The position numbers and the translations under genes were made by a program. Under the pieces are notes generated by a model. It made no database searches. It was not told the DNA's origin and saw nothing but the letters and a program-made list of their open reading frames with translations. Positions 14,414 through 22,289 of a stretch of 23,952 nucleotides of DNA are shown piece by piece. Origin of the DNA: Proteobacteria bacterium UBA2383 (GTDB lineage: Bacteria > Pseudomonadota > Gammaproteobacteria > Competibacterales > Competibacteraceae); the NCBI GenBank assembly GCA_002343485.1, contig DDST01000039.1:12717-36668 (forward strand), given 5' to 3'. Within the stretch, counting starts at the first letter, position 1, and each line of letters begins with the position of its first letter.

Positions 14414-15259
14414 ATGGTACAGCAATCGCTGCAAGATTTGATCATCAAGGCCTTGGCTTCAGAAAATTTGCAATTGCCAGCTTTGCCAACCATAGCGATG
14501 CAGTTGCAGCATGCTTTGCGTGACCGGAACACGAAGGTGGCCGATCTTGAAAAGATGATCGTTGGCGATCAGGCGTTGGCCAGCCAGGTGTTGCGCGTCG
14601 CCAACTCGTCCTTCTATAGGGGCTTACAACGGATTAACACCATTCAGAAGGCTATCATCCGTCTCGGTGTCCGCAAGGTGGCGATGTTGGCGATGGCTGT
14701 TTCGCAACGTAGCCTTTACCTCACCGGCAACCCGCAGATCGGCCTCTATATGGAGAGGCTTTGGCAGCATGCCTTTGCGGCGGCCCAAAGCAGCCAATGG
14801 CTGGCCAATCATTGCGGATGCAGAACACAAGCTGACGATGCTTTTATGGCTGGCCTGTTGCACAACATTGGCCAACTGGTGATTCTACGGGTTATCGATG
14901 AATTGTCCGCTAATAAACAACTGGGTGGCGGTCCGTTGCCGGAAAACCTGCTCAACGAACTATTAAATAGCAATATGCATAATGCGATGGGATATGTATT
15001 GATGAAGCGCTGGAATTTGCCGGACGAATACTGCATTGTAGCCCGCGACCACCACAGAGAACCTTACGATAGCGACAATATATTACTCACCATCGTTCGC
15101 TTGGCGGATCAGGCTTGTGAAAAATTAGGGATTGGCCTGCGCAGTGATTCGAGCATTGCGCTGGCGGCTACGCCAGAGGCGCAAGCGCTGGGATTGGGAG
15201 AAATTGTGTTGACTGAAGTGGAAATTTTGCTTGAGGACAGTGTGACCATGGCTGGTTAG
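14414..15259 (+). CDS. HDOD-domain signalling protein
   Basis: A 281-residue stand-alone HDOD protein. HDOD proteins are degenerate relatives of HD-GYP phosphodiesterases that act in signalling. The domain spans about residues 18-215: LPALPTIAMQL start, ADLEKMIVGDQALASQVLRV, NSSFYRG, INTIQKAIIRLGVRKVAML and AFMAGLLHNIGQLVILRV. The usual catalytic HD is HN here (His150-Asn151), typical of HDOD proteins without enzymatic activity. The start at 14414 has an AGGTG ribosome site 7 bases upstream. It is 46 bp after the GspE-like ATPase, so co-expression is likely; a regulatory link to that ATPase is inferred from position only. Confidence 0.92.
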   Translation: MVQQSLQDLIIKALASENLQLPALPTIAMQLQHALRDRNTKVADLEKMIVGDQALASQVLRVANSSFYRGLQRINTIQKAIIRLGVRKVAMLAMAVSQRSLYLTGNPQIGLYMERLWQHAFAAAQSSQWLANHCGCRTQADDAFMAGLLHNIGQLVILRVIDELSANKQLGGGPLPENLLNELLNSNMHNAMGYVLMKRWNLPDEYCIVARDHHREPYDSDNILLTIVRLADQACEKLGIGLRSDSSIALAATPEAQALGLGEIVLTEVEILLEDSVTMAG

Positions 15260-15362
15260 GTTGAGTCCAGGTCTTGAAAACCCCCTGTTCTCATCGAAGC
15301 AAACGCCTATACTCAAACCTTATAACCACTGCGGTTAACCTGGACTATCTGGTACTTTCGTC

Positions 15363-16823
15363 ATGACCGAGCTGACTCTCCGCGAATCTGAAATCACCCG
15401 CGCCAATCTGTTGAATCGAACCATGTACAATCTCCGTGAGGCGTGGCGGGAAATGGCCGATTGGCGGGAAGGATTGTTTTCAGCAGCCCCTAGCCCCAAT
15501 CTTCCTGAGAAGGATGCAGAAGCGCTGAAAGCGCAAATGAGAGATTGCTTGGAGGCCCGTGGCGGCGAGGTGTCCGCTCGTGCCCGGGCCGCTAATCTGG
15601 GCCGCGTTTATCTGTCGTTAAATGCGCAAGGCCGGCAGCGGTTTCTCCAAGTTCTAGCCACTGAATTCGATATCGACCGCAAGGCTGTTGACAAGGCTGT
15701 AGCGGCTATGCGGCAGGCAGGCGAGGACACCCGGGATCGCGCCAAGGCGGAGCGAGTCTTGCGGCAGGCATTACAACCGCCAAGGTTGCGGTTGCTGGCG
15801 CAGCTCAATGCCCTTCCCGAAGGTTTCCTGTTTCTGGTCGATCTGCGCGAGGAGTTATTGAACTGGAGCCGGGATGATTTGGCGCTGGCGGCGTTGGAGC
15901 GGGATTTGTTGTCGCTGCTGACGTCCTGGTTTGACGTTGGCTTTCTAGAGTTGCGGCGTATTACCTGGGATTCGCCGGCCGCATTGCTGGAGAAAATGAT
16001 CGCCTATGAAGCGGTGCATCCCATTATGGGCTGGAGTGACCTCAAGAACCGGCTCAGCTCCGACCGGCGCTGTTTTGCCTTCTTTCACCCGCGTATGGCC
16101 AACGAACCGCTGATCATTGTACAGGTGGCGCTGGTTAACGGCATTGCCGATAATGTGCAGACTCTGCTGGATGAGACGGCTCCAGTCCTCGATCCGCATG
16201 TTGCGGACACTGCCATTTTTTATTCGATCTCCAATGCCCACGATGGATTAAGTGGTATCAGCTTCGGTAATTTTCTGATCAAGCGGGTGGTGGATGAGCT
16301 GGCGGGTGAATTCAAGAATCTTAAGACGTTTGCCACCTTGTCGCCCATTCCTGGGTTCCAGAGATGGCTGGATCGCCAGTTTAGCGAACCAGATCGTGAT
16401 GTGGAGGGTGAATGGTTGACCGCTGCCGAGCGCAAAACGCTGGCCAGCGCGGCAGGAACCGGCAAGGAGCCGGCTTCCCTGAAAACCCTGCTGCAGGACC
16501 CGGACTGGCCGCAAAAACCGGAATTGGCCAAGGCGCTCAAGCATCCGCTGATGCGGTTATGCGCCCGTTATCTGGTCAAAGAGAAACGAGGTGACGGTGC
16601 TGCTATTTTAGACCCGGTGGCTCGCTTTCATCTTGCCAATGGCTCCCGGATCGAACGGCTGAACTGGCTGGCCGATACCTCGACCAAAGGCTTGGCCCAG
16701 TCGGCGGGCATGATGGTGAACTATTTGTATAAGCTGAACGACATTGAAGCCAACCACGAAGCATATCGCGGCGAGGGCAAGGTCACCATTTCGTCGGCGA
16801 TCCGTTCGTTGCTGAAAACCTGA
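15363..16823 (+). CDS. Malonyl-CoA decarboxylase
   Basis: A 486-residue enzyme that converts malonyl-CoA to acetyl-CoA and CO2 in the cytoplasm, relieving malonyl-CoA build-up or feeding acetyl-CoA. The helical N-terminal oligomerisation half (about 1-190) is followed by the GNAT-like catalytic half. Diagnostic segments are CFAFFHPRMANEPLIIVQVA, FGNFLIKRVVDELAGEFKNL, FATLSPIPGFQRWLD, DPVARFHLANGSRIERLNWL and SAGMMVNYLY. Ser327 (LSPIPGF) and His423 (ARFHLANG) match the Ser/His pair I recall as catalytic in the human enzyme. Length is normal for the family. The ATG at 15363 has no strong Shine-Dalgarno sequence. No malonate transporter or malonyl-CoA synthetase is adjacent; it ends 10 bp from the convergent regA. 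Confidence 0.95.
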   Translation: MTELTLRESEITRANLLNRTMYNLREAWREMADWREGLFSAAPSPNLPEKDAEALKAQMRDCLEARGGEVSARARAANLGRVYLSLNAQGRQRFLQVLATEFDIDRKAVDKAVAAMRQAGEDTRDRAKAERVLRQALQPPRLRLLAQLNALPEGFLFLVDLREELLNWSRDDLALAALERDLLSLLTSWFDVGFLELRRITWDSPAALLEKMIAYEAVHPIMGWSDLKNRLSSDRRCFAFFHPRMANEPLIIVQVALVNGIADNVQTLLDETAPVLDPHVADTAIFYSISNAHDGLSGISFGNFLIKRVVDELAGEFKNLKTFATLSPIPGFQRWLDRQFSEPDRDVEGEWLTAAERKTLASAAGTGKEPASLKTLLQDPDWPQKPELAKALKHPLMRLCARYLVKEKRGDGAAILDPVARFHLANGSRIERLNWLADTSTKGLAQSAGMMVNYLYKLNDIEANHEAYRGEGKVTISSAIRSLLKT

Positions 16824-16833
16824 TAGCCGGTTG

Positions 16834-17400
16834 CTAGAACTTGACCGGGCGCTTAGCCAGCTTACGTTGTAACGTGCGGCGGTGCATACTTAATTGCCGG
16901 GCAGTCGCTGAAATATTGCCATTATTATTGAGCAATACCTGCTGAATATGCTCCCATTCTAGACGATTCACACTCAAGGGACGGGCACTGACCGATGCAG
17001 CGGGATTGCCATCGGCCGCAGCAAAGGCGGCCAAAACCTGATCTGCGTCTGCCGGTTTGGTCAAATAATTGACCGCCCCGAGTTTAATTGCCTCAACTGC
17101 GGTAGCAATACTGGCGTAGCCAGTGAGCACCACGATGCGGGTTGTGGAATCTAGCATCAGTAGATGCGGAATGAGACTGAGTCCTGAGTCACCGGCAAGG
17201 TTAAGATCGACGACCGCGTAGTCCGGCGTTATTTTCTGCGCCAATTGCAGGGCTGCTGCACGATTGTGCGCTGTCGTGACAGTAAAGCCGCGCCGGCTCA
17301 GCGCCAATCCTAGTACCCGGCAGAACGTCGCGTCGTCATCCACGAGCAGCAGGCAGGCAGGCTCGGGCCACGCTGTCATGGATTCGGTCGATTCCATCAT
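16834..17400 (-). CDS. regA: Redox response regulator, RegA/PrrA/ActR family
   Basis: A 188-residue response regulator that, in this family, controls respiration, carbon fixation and other redox-linked genes. The receiver domain (about 15-128) has an acidic pocket at DDD (21-23), phospho-acceptor Asp65 (VVDLNLAGDSG), Thr93 (VLTGYAS) and Lys115 (LTKPAD). A short linker leads to a Fis-type helix-turn-helix at about 147-185 whose end, GNISATARQLSMHRRTLQRK, is the near-invariant RegA signature. The ATG at 17400 overlaps the regB stop as ATGA, so the two are translationally coupled. The transcript runs tail to tail with malonyl-CoA decarboxylase, 10 bp apart. Confidence 0.95.
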   Translation of the reverse strand: MMESTESMTAWPEPACLLLVDDDATFCRVLGLALSRRGFTVTTAHNRAAALQLAQKITPDYAVVDLNLAGDSGLSLIPHLLMLDSTTRIVVLTGYASIATAVEAIKLGAVNYLTKPADADQVLAAFAAADGNPAASVSARPLSVNRLEWEHIQQVLLNNNGNISATARQLSMHRRTLQRKLAKRPVKF

Positions 17401-18632
17401 GCGATACCGGTCCGCGCTGGCAGGTCGATGCGGGTGCAGGTTCCCCCTTGTGGATGGCGTAATAAACTCACCTGTCCACCCATGCGTTCCAGTGCGGCGT
17501 TGGCCAGCAGTAGACCGATACCGGCACCTCCGTTCTTGGTAGAGAAAAACGCTTCGCCGGCGCGTTTCGCTACCTCTTCTGACAGACCGGGTCCTTGGTC
17601 GCGGATTTCGATGGTGACTCGTTGACGGTTCCAGCGCCCGGTCAAATCCACGCCTGCGGGATAGGCGTCGGCGGCATTATTGAGTAGGCTGATCAAGGTT
17701 TGGCTGATGGTCTGCGGCGCAGTGACCGCCGGTGGCGGGGGAGAGCCAGCGCAACTGACCCGCAGCGGCACTTGAGGACGGAGTAACTGCCAGCGGATAC
17801 GAGTGCGTTCCAGCAGTACATCCAGCGTCTGTGCGGCCTCGCGGTCGGACGCCAAGTCTGCGCTGTGCAGCAGATCGCCAAGAATGGATTTGCACACCTC
17901 CACTTGCTGGCGCAAGGTGCGTAAGTCCTCACTGAGCAGCACATTTTCACTGTAAAGCAGTTCCAATTCCTTGGCCAGTACGGTGATCGTGGATAAAGGA
18001 GTGCCTAGCTCATGCGCCGCACCTGCCGCGAACATGCCCAAGGTCAAAATTTGCTCGTCGCGCAATGCGCGCTCACGCAATTGCGCCACCTGACGATCCC
18101 GGTTTCGCAGGGCCGCCGCCAATCGCGCCACGAATCCGGCAATCAGCAGGGCGCTGATCACAAACACCAGCCACATTCCCCACAGATGCGCCTCAAAGCC
18201 GTGACCGTGACCGCTGAGCGTGCCAGGGAGGGGTAAGTAGTGAAACATCAACCCAGTGTAAATCGCCACGGTGATGGCGGCGGTCGCCCACACCTGACCA
18301 GCGGGCAGCAGGGCGGCGGCAATGATCAGAGGCAACAACAACAGTGAAACGAACGGATTGCTTGCGCCGCCGCTGAAAAACAGCAACAAGGCCAACGCCA
18401 GCACATCGAGTTGCAGATAAGCGAACAATTCCCAGGCGGTCAGCGGCTTCTCACGCCGGGCGCAGCGTTGCAGCGCGACAAACGCCAGCAGCGCCCATCC
18501 CAGGAACAGCGCCACCGGCCACCCTGGCAGCGGTGCTGGCGGCGTCAGACCGAAGCGCAACCATAACAACATGATGCCCGGTCCCAGCACCACTAGGATG
18601 CGTAGCAACAATAGTTGTTTCAAATCTTCCAT
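17397..18632 (-). CDS. regB: Redox sensor histidine kinase, RegB/PrrB family
   Basis: A 411-residue membrane kinase that senses redox state, partner of RegA. About six N-terminal membrane helices lie within residues 1-172; the family's ubiquinone-linked motif GGASNPF is at 88-94. The H-box AAHELGTPLSTI has phospho-acceptor His207. A cysteine at 247 (EVCKSIL), 40 residues after the H-box, corresponds in position to the redox-active cysteine known from Rhodobacter RegB. The ATP domain shows LLNNAADAYPAG (N box), DQGPGLSEE (G1) and GGAGIGLLLA (G2). All catalytic elements are present. It overlaps regA by 4 bp. The ATG at 18632 has a GGA-type ribosome site. Confidence 0.95.
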   Translation of the reverse strand: MEDLKQLLLLRILVVLGPGIMLLWLRFGLTPPAPLPGWPVALFLGWALLAFVALQRCARREKPLTAWELFAYLQLDVLALALLLFFSGGASNPFVSLLLLPLIIAAALLPAGQVWATAAITVAIYTGLMFHYLPLPGTLSGHGHGFEAHLWGMWLVFVISALLIAGFVARLAAALRNRDRQVAQLRERALRDEQILTLGMFAAGAAHELGTPLSTITVLAKELELLYSENVLLSEDLRTLRQQVEVCKSILGDLLHSADLASDREAAQTLDVLLERTRIRWQLLRPQVPLRVSCAGSPPPPAVTAPQTISQTLISLLNNAADAYPAGVDLTGRWNRQRVTIEIRDQGPGLSEEVAKRAGEAFFSTKNGGAGIGLLLANAALERMGGQVSLLRHPQGGTCTRIDLPARTGIA

Positions 18633-18699
18633 TCATTCAATTCCATTTCACGCTCACCGCTTCTAGCGCGGTAATAACGACAATTAATGGTTGGTGAGT

Positions 18700-18714
18700 G
18701 TGACAATATGCCGC
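18700..18714 (-). promoter_or_regulatory. Candidate RegA/PrrA-type binding site
   Basis: On the minus strand GCGGC-ATATT-GTCAC fits the GCGNC-N(x)-GNCGC pattern I recall for RegA/PrrA-type regulators, with one mismatch in the second half-site. It lies 68 bp upstream of the regB start and 86 bp upstream of the divergent CBS gene, where it could mediate autoregulation or joint control. Short degenerate motifs occur by chance, so confidence is low. Confidence 0.35.
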
Positions 18715-18799
18715 ATTTCTCATTGATCCATGATTGCATAGGATGCGCTGACTGTTTCATGCAGCGGCGGCGGCCGTTGCTATCCTGGAGATGACCTGG

Positions 18800-19399
18800 A
18801 TGCCTGATATTTACCGGCCACTTTCCTTGCATCGTTTAGAAGCCGGTGCTCAATACGTTCGTCCTCAACAGCAATGGCCCGCCTGTGTAACGCTCGACGA
18901 TCCCGCCCAGTCCATCATGACCGATCTTGGTCAAGTGACCGCCTGTACGGTTGAATGGACTATGTTGCTTAAGAAAGCTTTTGAAATCATGATCAAACGG
19001 CGGGTACGAATGCTGCTGGTGCATAATGTGGACGACCAGATCATCGGCGTGCTCACCAGCCGTGACCTCGAAAGCAACCGGCCCTACCGGATTCTGACGA
19101 AGGCAGGCGGAGTTTGGGACGACTTGCGAGTTGCTGACCTTATGACGCTCAGACCAAAAGTAGACGTTCTCCAGATGAAGGATGTATTACATGCACGGGT
19201 AGGGGACATCATTGCCACGTTGCGGCAAGTCAATCGCCAGCATATGCTCGTTGTGGATACCGGCCCTGAAACCGGCGTCCCGGCAGTGCGCGGTATCTTT
19301 TCGTTATCGCAGATTGCCCGGCAGCTCGGCTTGATCATTGATCCTGCCCGGCGACCAACAACGTACGCTGAATTTGTACGAGCGGGCGGCGTATTGTAG
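18800..19399 (+). CDS. CBS-domain pair protein
   Basis: A stand-alone Bateman (two-CBS) module of about 199 residues. The frame allows ATG at 18791, but GGAG (18787-18790) directly abuts it, whereas ATG at 18800 is 9 bases away and is the better start. The first CBS repeat contains LLKKAFEIMIKRRVRMLLVH and IIGVLTSRDLES. The second contains VGDIIATLRQVNRQHMLVVD and VRGIFSLSQIARQLGL. Such modules bind adenine nucleotides and usually regulate a partner, but none is fused here. It is divergent from regB, which raises the possibility of a redox or energy-status role. Target unknown. Confidence 0.88.
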   Translation: MPDIYRPLSLHRLEAGAQYVRPQQQWPACVTLDDPAQSIMTDLGQVTACTVEWTMLLKKAFEIMIKRRVRMLLVHNVDDQIIGVLTSRDLESNRPYRILTKAGGVWDDLRVADLMTLRPKVDVLQMKDVLHARVGDIIATLRQVNRQHMLVVDTGPETGVPAVRGIFSLSQIARQLGLIIDPARRPTTYAEFVRAGGVL

Positions 19400-19418
19400 C
19401 GGTCACTCCTCATTAAGC

Positions 19419-19470
19419 AAAAATCCGATAACCTGTTTCACGGGTTCGCACCAGCGAGAAACGCGTTATC
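19419..19470 (-). terminator. Probable terminator of the FixH-like gene
   Basis: GATAAC (19427-19432) pairs with GTTATC (19465-19470), and inside it GTTTC (19435-19439) pairs with GAAAC (19458-19462), giving a two-part stem. On the minus strand it is followed by CGGATTTTTGC, a five-T run. The minus-strand stop codon (19469-19471) overlaps the stem base. It may also stop the convergent CBS transcript. Confidence 0.6.
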
Positions 19471-19954
19471 AAAAACCGGTTAGCAGGTGAAATTCGCCAA
19501 CATAGGGCGTTTCACCGGTTACGGCTACCGTTACTTGCCAATCCCGCCGTCCTGCTGAGCAAACCGGTAAAATCGCCTGTCCTCTCCAGGTCTTGTCTGC
19601 TTGCTGGCGTAGATTAAAGTGGTTGAACCCCATATCCATATCCAGCATGGTGAAAGACACCGTGACCTTTTCAGCCTTGGAGGCGTCCTTTCCGCCAAGG
19701 TCAACCTGCACCGGAAACGCGGTCAAGGGTTGGGTAGGGTCTCCCAGTCTAAGCGTCAGGGTCAACGCCGCATCCTTCGCCATGCAGGTCTTGCCTGCTG
19801 GATTACAGGTGGGATCAGCGTTTAAAACGATGGCGTGCGCGAGAATAGGCTGTAATTCCTGTTTCAAGTGCGGATACAGCACGCTGACCAAGCGGCCCAA
19901 TAAGAAAAACCCAGCCATGGCCGTGATCAACATCAGCCCATCTCGCCGGGTCAT
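19469..19954 (-). CDS. FixH/YtkA-like membrane-anchored protein
   Basis: The open frame extends to 20077, but the likely start is ATG at 19954 (MTRRDGLMLITAMAGFFLLG), which opens directly into a TM anchor at about residues 6-27; the upstream extension is Arg/Cys-rich and unlike a protein start. The periplasmic part (about 135 residues) is an Ig-like beta fold with LTLTLRLGDPTQPLTAFPVQ, then FTMLDMDMGFNHFNL, a Met-containing motif typical of FixH/YtkA-like proteins, and ILPVCSAGRRDWQVTV. Cysteines at 50, 57 and 132 could bind metal or form a disulphide. FixH-like proteins are associated with copper delivery and heme-copper oxidase assembly. It is divergent from mbnP across 175 bp, which supports a copper-linked role. 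Confidence 0.8.
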   Translation of the reverse strand: MTRRDGLMLITAMAGFFLLGRLVSVLYPHLKQELQPILAHAIVLNADPTCNPAGKTCMAKDAALTLTLRLGDPTQPLTAFPVQVDLGGKDASKAEKVTVSFTMLDMDMGFNHFNLRQQADKTWRGQAILPVCSAGRRDWQVTVAVTGETPYVGEFHLLTGF

Positions 19955-20059
19955 CTTTGTTCCATCGCCTCGTTCATCGCGAGTGCGAATTGTAGCGGTT
20001 TTCCAGGTTCCGTGGATGCGGCAATTTGTCGCATTCTCACACCGCTCCCGACGATTTAG

Positions 20060-20103
20060 CATGAAAAATAATTCCAAGCGGCACTTGGCAAATCCATTTC
20101 ATG
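20060..20103. promoter_or_regulatory. Concentric inverted repeats upstream of mbnP
   Basis: CATGAAA (20060-20066) and TTTCATG (20097-20103) flank a second inverted pair, CCAAG (20074-20078) and CTTGG (20084-20088), and both share the same centre near 20081. The element ends 26 bp before the mbnP ATG and lies in the fixH-like/mbnP divergent spacer. It could be an operator or a leader hairpin. No known copper-regulator consensus was recognised. Confidence 0.45.
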
Positions 20104-20129
20104 TTGAATTGACTCAGGAGAATCCTTGC

Positions 20130-21065
20130 ATGACTGATCCATGCAACCGGCGTTCATCGTTCCCGATGCGAAGCGCCCTGATCGTCAGCGTCATTGCAGC
20201 GCTGATAGGGGGCTGTGGCGGCGATGACGATAACAATAGTCTACCAGTGGTGCGCCGTGCGGCAATCCAGTTCCAGGGCCAGGTCAACGGTCAGGATTTC
20301 GTCTGTGGGGCGACCTATGAAAACGTAGGCATAGGTCAACCTGGAACCTATCAGGTGACGGACTGGCGCTTTTACGTCCACGATGTGGCGTTGATCAAGG
20401 CGGATGGAGCGCGGCGGGCGCTCGATTTGGATCAGGACGGAGTTTGGCAATATGAAAACGTCGCCTTGCTGGATCTGCGGCAGGACTGCGGCAGCGGGGT
20501 ATTGCCGGGCAACGCTGAAGTGGTTGGCGCCGTGTCCAATGAAAACTACACCGGCATTTGTTTCAAGGTCGGCGTGCCTTATGCGCTTAACCATATCAAC
20601 GACGCCACCGCGCCCTCGCCCTTGAACAATTCTGGGATGCTGTGGAACTGGCGCGGCGGGCGCAAGTTTATCCGGATCGACGGCATGGGCGCGCCTGGTG
20701 ATGGCAATAACGCGGTGGCTTTTGTCGTGCATCTGGGCAGCACCGAATGTCCCGGCTCCAATCCCAACGCGCCTCCTACCGCCACCTGCGGCTATCCGAA
20801 TATTGCCGAATTCTGCCTGAATGGCTTCGATGCCGATCAGGATCGCATCCTCATGGACATGGGTGCGGCGCTGGAGGCGTCTGATGTGGCGTTTAACACG
20901 CCTGACACTGCATCGGGCTGCATGTCGGGTAATGCCGATCCTGAGTGCATTGCCATCATGCCGCGTTTGAATCTGGACTTCACCTATATCGCTGGAGCGG
21001 GAGCGGCGCCTGAGCAATACCCCAGAGTCATTCCCCAACGGCTGTTCAGCGTGCGCAAACCATGA
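20130..21065 (+). CDS. mbnP: MbnP-family lipoprotein (metallo-mystery pair four-Cys protein)
   Basis: Periplasmic lipoprotein of 311 residues, partner of the di-heme enzyme MbnH. ATG at 20130 has AGGAG 10 bases upstream; a longer open frame from 19593 is only read-through of a stop-free region. The lipobox is LIGGC with Cys29, followed by an acidic stretch. The beta-rich body has DWRFYVHDVALI, QYENVALLDL, YTGICFKVGVPYALNH, GMLWNWRGGRKFIRIDG and HLGSTECPG. Eight cysteines besides or including the lipobox pair with the four-Cys name (for example C207, C220, C229, C264, C273). In the characterised MbnP, MbnH oxidises one Trp to kynurenine; W172 and W174 (LWNW) are the best candidates here, by inference. 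It overlaps mbnH by 4 bp. Confidence 0.9.
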   Translation: MTDPCNRRSSFPMRSALIVSVIAALIGGCGGDDDNNSLPVVRRAAIQFQGQVNGQDFVCGATYENVGIGQPGTYQVTDWRFYVHDVALIKADGARRALDLDQDGVWQYENVALLDLRQDCGSGVLPGNAEVVGAVSNENYTGICFKVGVPYALNHINDATAPSPLNNSGMLWNWRGGRKFIRIDGMGAPGDGNNAVAFVVHLGSTECPGSNPNAPPTATCGYPNIAEFCLNGFDADQDRILMDMGAALEASDVAFNTPDTASGCMSGNADPECIAIMPRLNLDFTYIAGAGAAPEQYPRVIPQRLFSVRKP

Positions 21066-22264
21066 GCCGGGGATTGATCAGGATTGGAGCCCTCGCGGGG
21101 TTGCTGGCGGTGGGCGGGTGTGGCGGTGACGATAGCGGCGATAATAGCAGCGCGCCGCCGCAAGAACTGCCGCGTTCAGGTTACTCATGGTCTTTGCCGC
21201 CAGGTTTTCCCACGCCCCAGGAATTTGCGGAAAATCCGCTGTCCGATGCCAAAGTGGAACTGGGGCGCCATTTGTTCTATGACGCACGCCTATCAATCAA
21301 CCAAACGACATCTTGCGCGTCCTGTCACCTGCCGGCACGGGCATTTGCCGATGGTCGCGTCACCGCCGTCGGTGCGACCGGCCAGGTTCATCTGCGCAAC
21401 GCCATGAGCTTGACCAATGTGGTGTATAACGCAACCTTCGATTGGGCCAATCCGGTACTGACCACGTTGCATCAACAGGCGCTCACCCCGATGTTCAACG
21501 AATTTCCGGTCGAACTCGGTTGGGCCGATCACGAAGCGGAGATTCTCGATCGCCTGCGCTATGATCCGTTGTATCAGGATTTGTTCGTAGCGGCTTATCC
21601 TGACGCCACGGACCATTTTACTGCGGACCAGGTCGCCAAGGGTGTTGCCGCCTTTGTTTCCACGCTGATTTCCGGAAACTCCGCCTATGATCAGTCCACG
21701 CTTCAGGGAAACCGCGACGCCATGAGCGAAGCGGCCCGGCGCGGCCAGGAGTTATTTTTCTCTGAGCGTATGGAATGCTTCCATTGTCACGGCGGCTTCA
21801 ACTTCAGCCAGTCCGTGAATCATTCCGGCACGACGCTGCCGCAGGCCGAGTTTCATAACAACGGTCTCTATAACATTGGCGGTGCCGGGGATTATCCGCT
21901 GGGCAACCGGGGTTTGTGGGAGTTCACCCAGCAGCCTGCTGATATGGGCCGGTTTCGCGCTCCGACTTTGCGCAATATCGAACTAACCGCACCCTATATG
22001 CATGACGGTTCCATCGCCACCTTAGAGGAGGTGATCGATCACTATGCCCGTGGCGGGCGGCTGGTCCGCGAAGGACCGCTAGCGGGTGATGGCGCCTTGA
22101 ATCCGTTTAAAAGCGAACTGATGCCAGCACGTTTCTCACTGACCGATCAGGAGAAACTGGATATTATCGCATTCCTCAAGAGTCTAACCGACTGGAACTT
22201 CCTCTGTAACGCGCGGTTTGCTGACCCGTTTGGCAACTTTGAGCGTCATTCCGATTGTTATTAA
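21062..22264 (+). CDS. mbnH: MbnH-family di-heme cytochrome c peroxidase-like enzyme
   Basis: A 400-residue MauG/CcpA-superfamily enzyme, partner of MbnP. The N-terminus is a lipoprotein signal (GLLAVGGC, Cys20) followed by GGDD, very similar to that of MbnP, so both are probably anchored to the same membrane. Two c-type heme sites are present: CASCH (85-89) and CFHCH (239-243). Further family segments are LGRHLFYDARLSINQTTSCA, FDWANP, LTPMFNEFP, FRAPTLRNIELTAPYMHDGS and LDIIAFLKSLTD. In the characterised MbnH the two hemes reach a bis-Fe(IV) state that oxidises a Trp of MbnP. Its ATG overlaps the mbnP stop as ATGA, indicating coupled translation. Confidence 0.93.
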   Translation: MSRGLIRIGALAGLLAVGGCGGDDSGDNSSAPPQELPRSGYSWSLPPGFPTPQEFAENPLSDAKVELGRHLFYDARLSINQTTSCASCHLPARAFADGRVTAVGATGQVHLRNAMSLTNVVYNATFDWANPVLTTLHQQALTPMFNEFPVELGWADHEAEILDRLRYDPLYQDLFVAAYPDATDHFTADQVAKGVAAFVSTLISGNSAYDQSTLQGNRDAMSEAARRGQELFFSERMECFHCHGGFNFSQSVNHSGTTLPQAEFHNNGLYNIGGAGDYPLGNRGLWEFTQQPADMGRFRAPTLRNIELTAPYMHDGSIATLEEVIDHYARGGRLVREGPLAGDGALNPFKSELMPARFSLTDQEKLDIIAFLKSLTDWNFLCNARFADPFGNFERHSDCY

Positions 22265-22289
22265 ACTTAGAGGTTGTGAGGCATAGAAA

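Noticed and set aside
18722..18735. FNR-type site TTGAT-N4-ATCAA before the CBS gene
   Set aside because: Only the first half-site matches (TTGATCCATGATTG); the second half does not.
20241..21038. 265-residue minus-strand frame
   Set aside because: Antisense to mbnP, Arg/His/Ile-rich composition typical of a shadow of a GC-rich gene; no recognisable motif.
19593..21065. 490-residue plus frame suggesting an N-terminal fusion to MbnP
   Set aside because: Its first 179 codons run antisense to the FixH-like gene and the divergent spacer. AGGAG plus ATG at 20130, followed by a lipoprotein signal, marks the true start.
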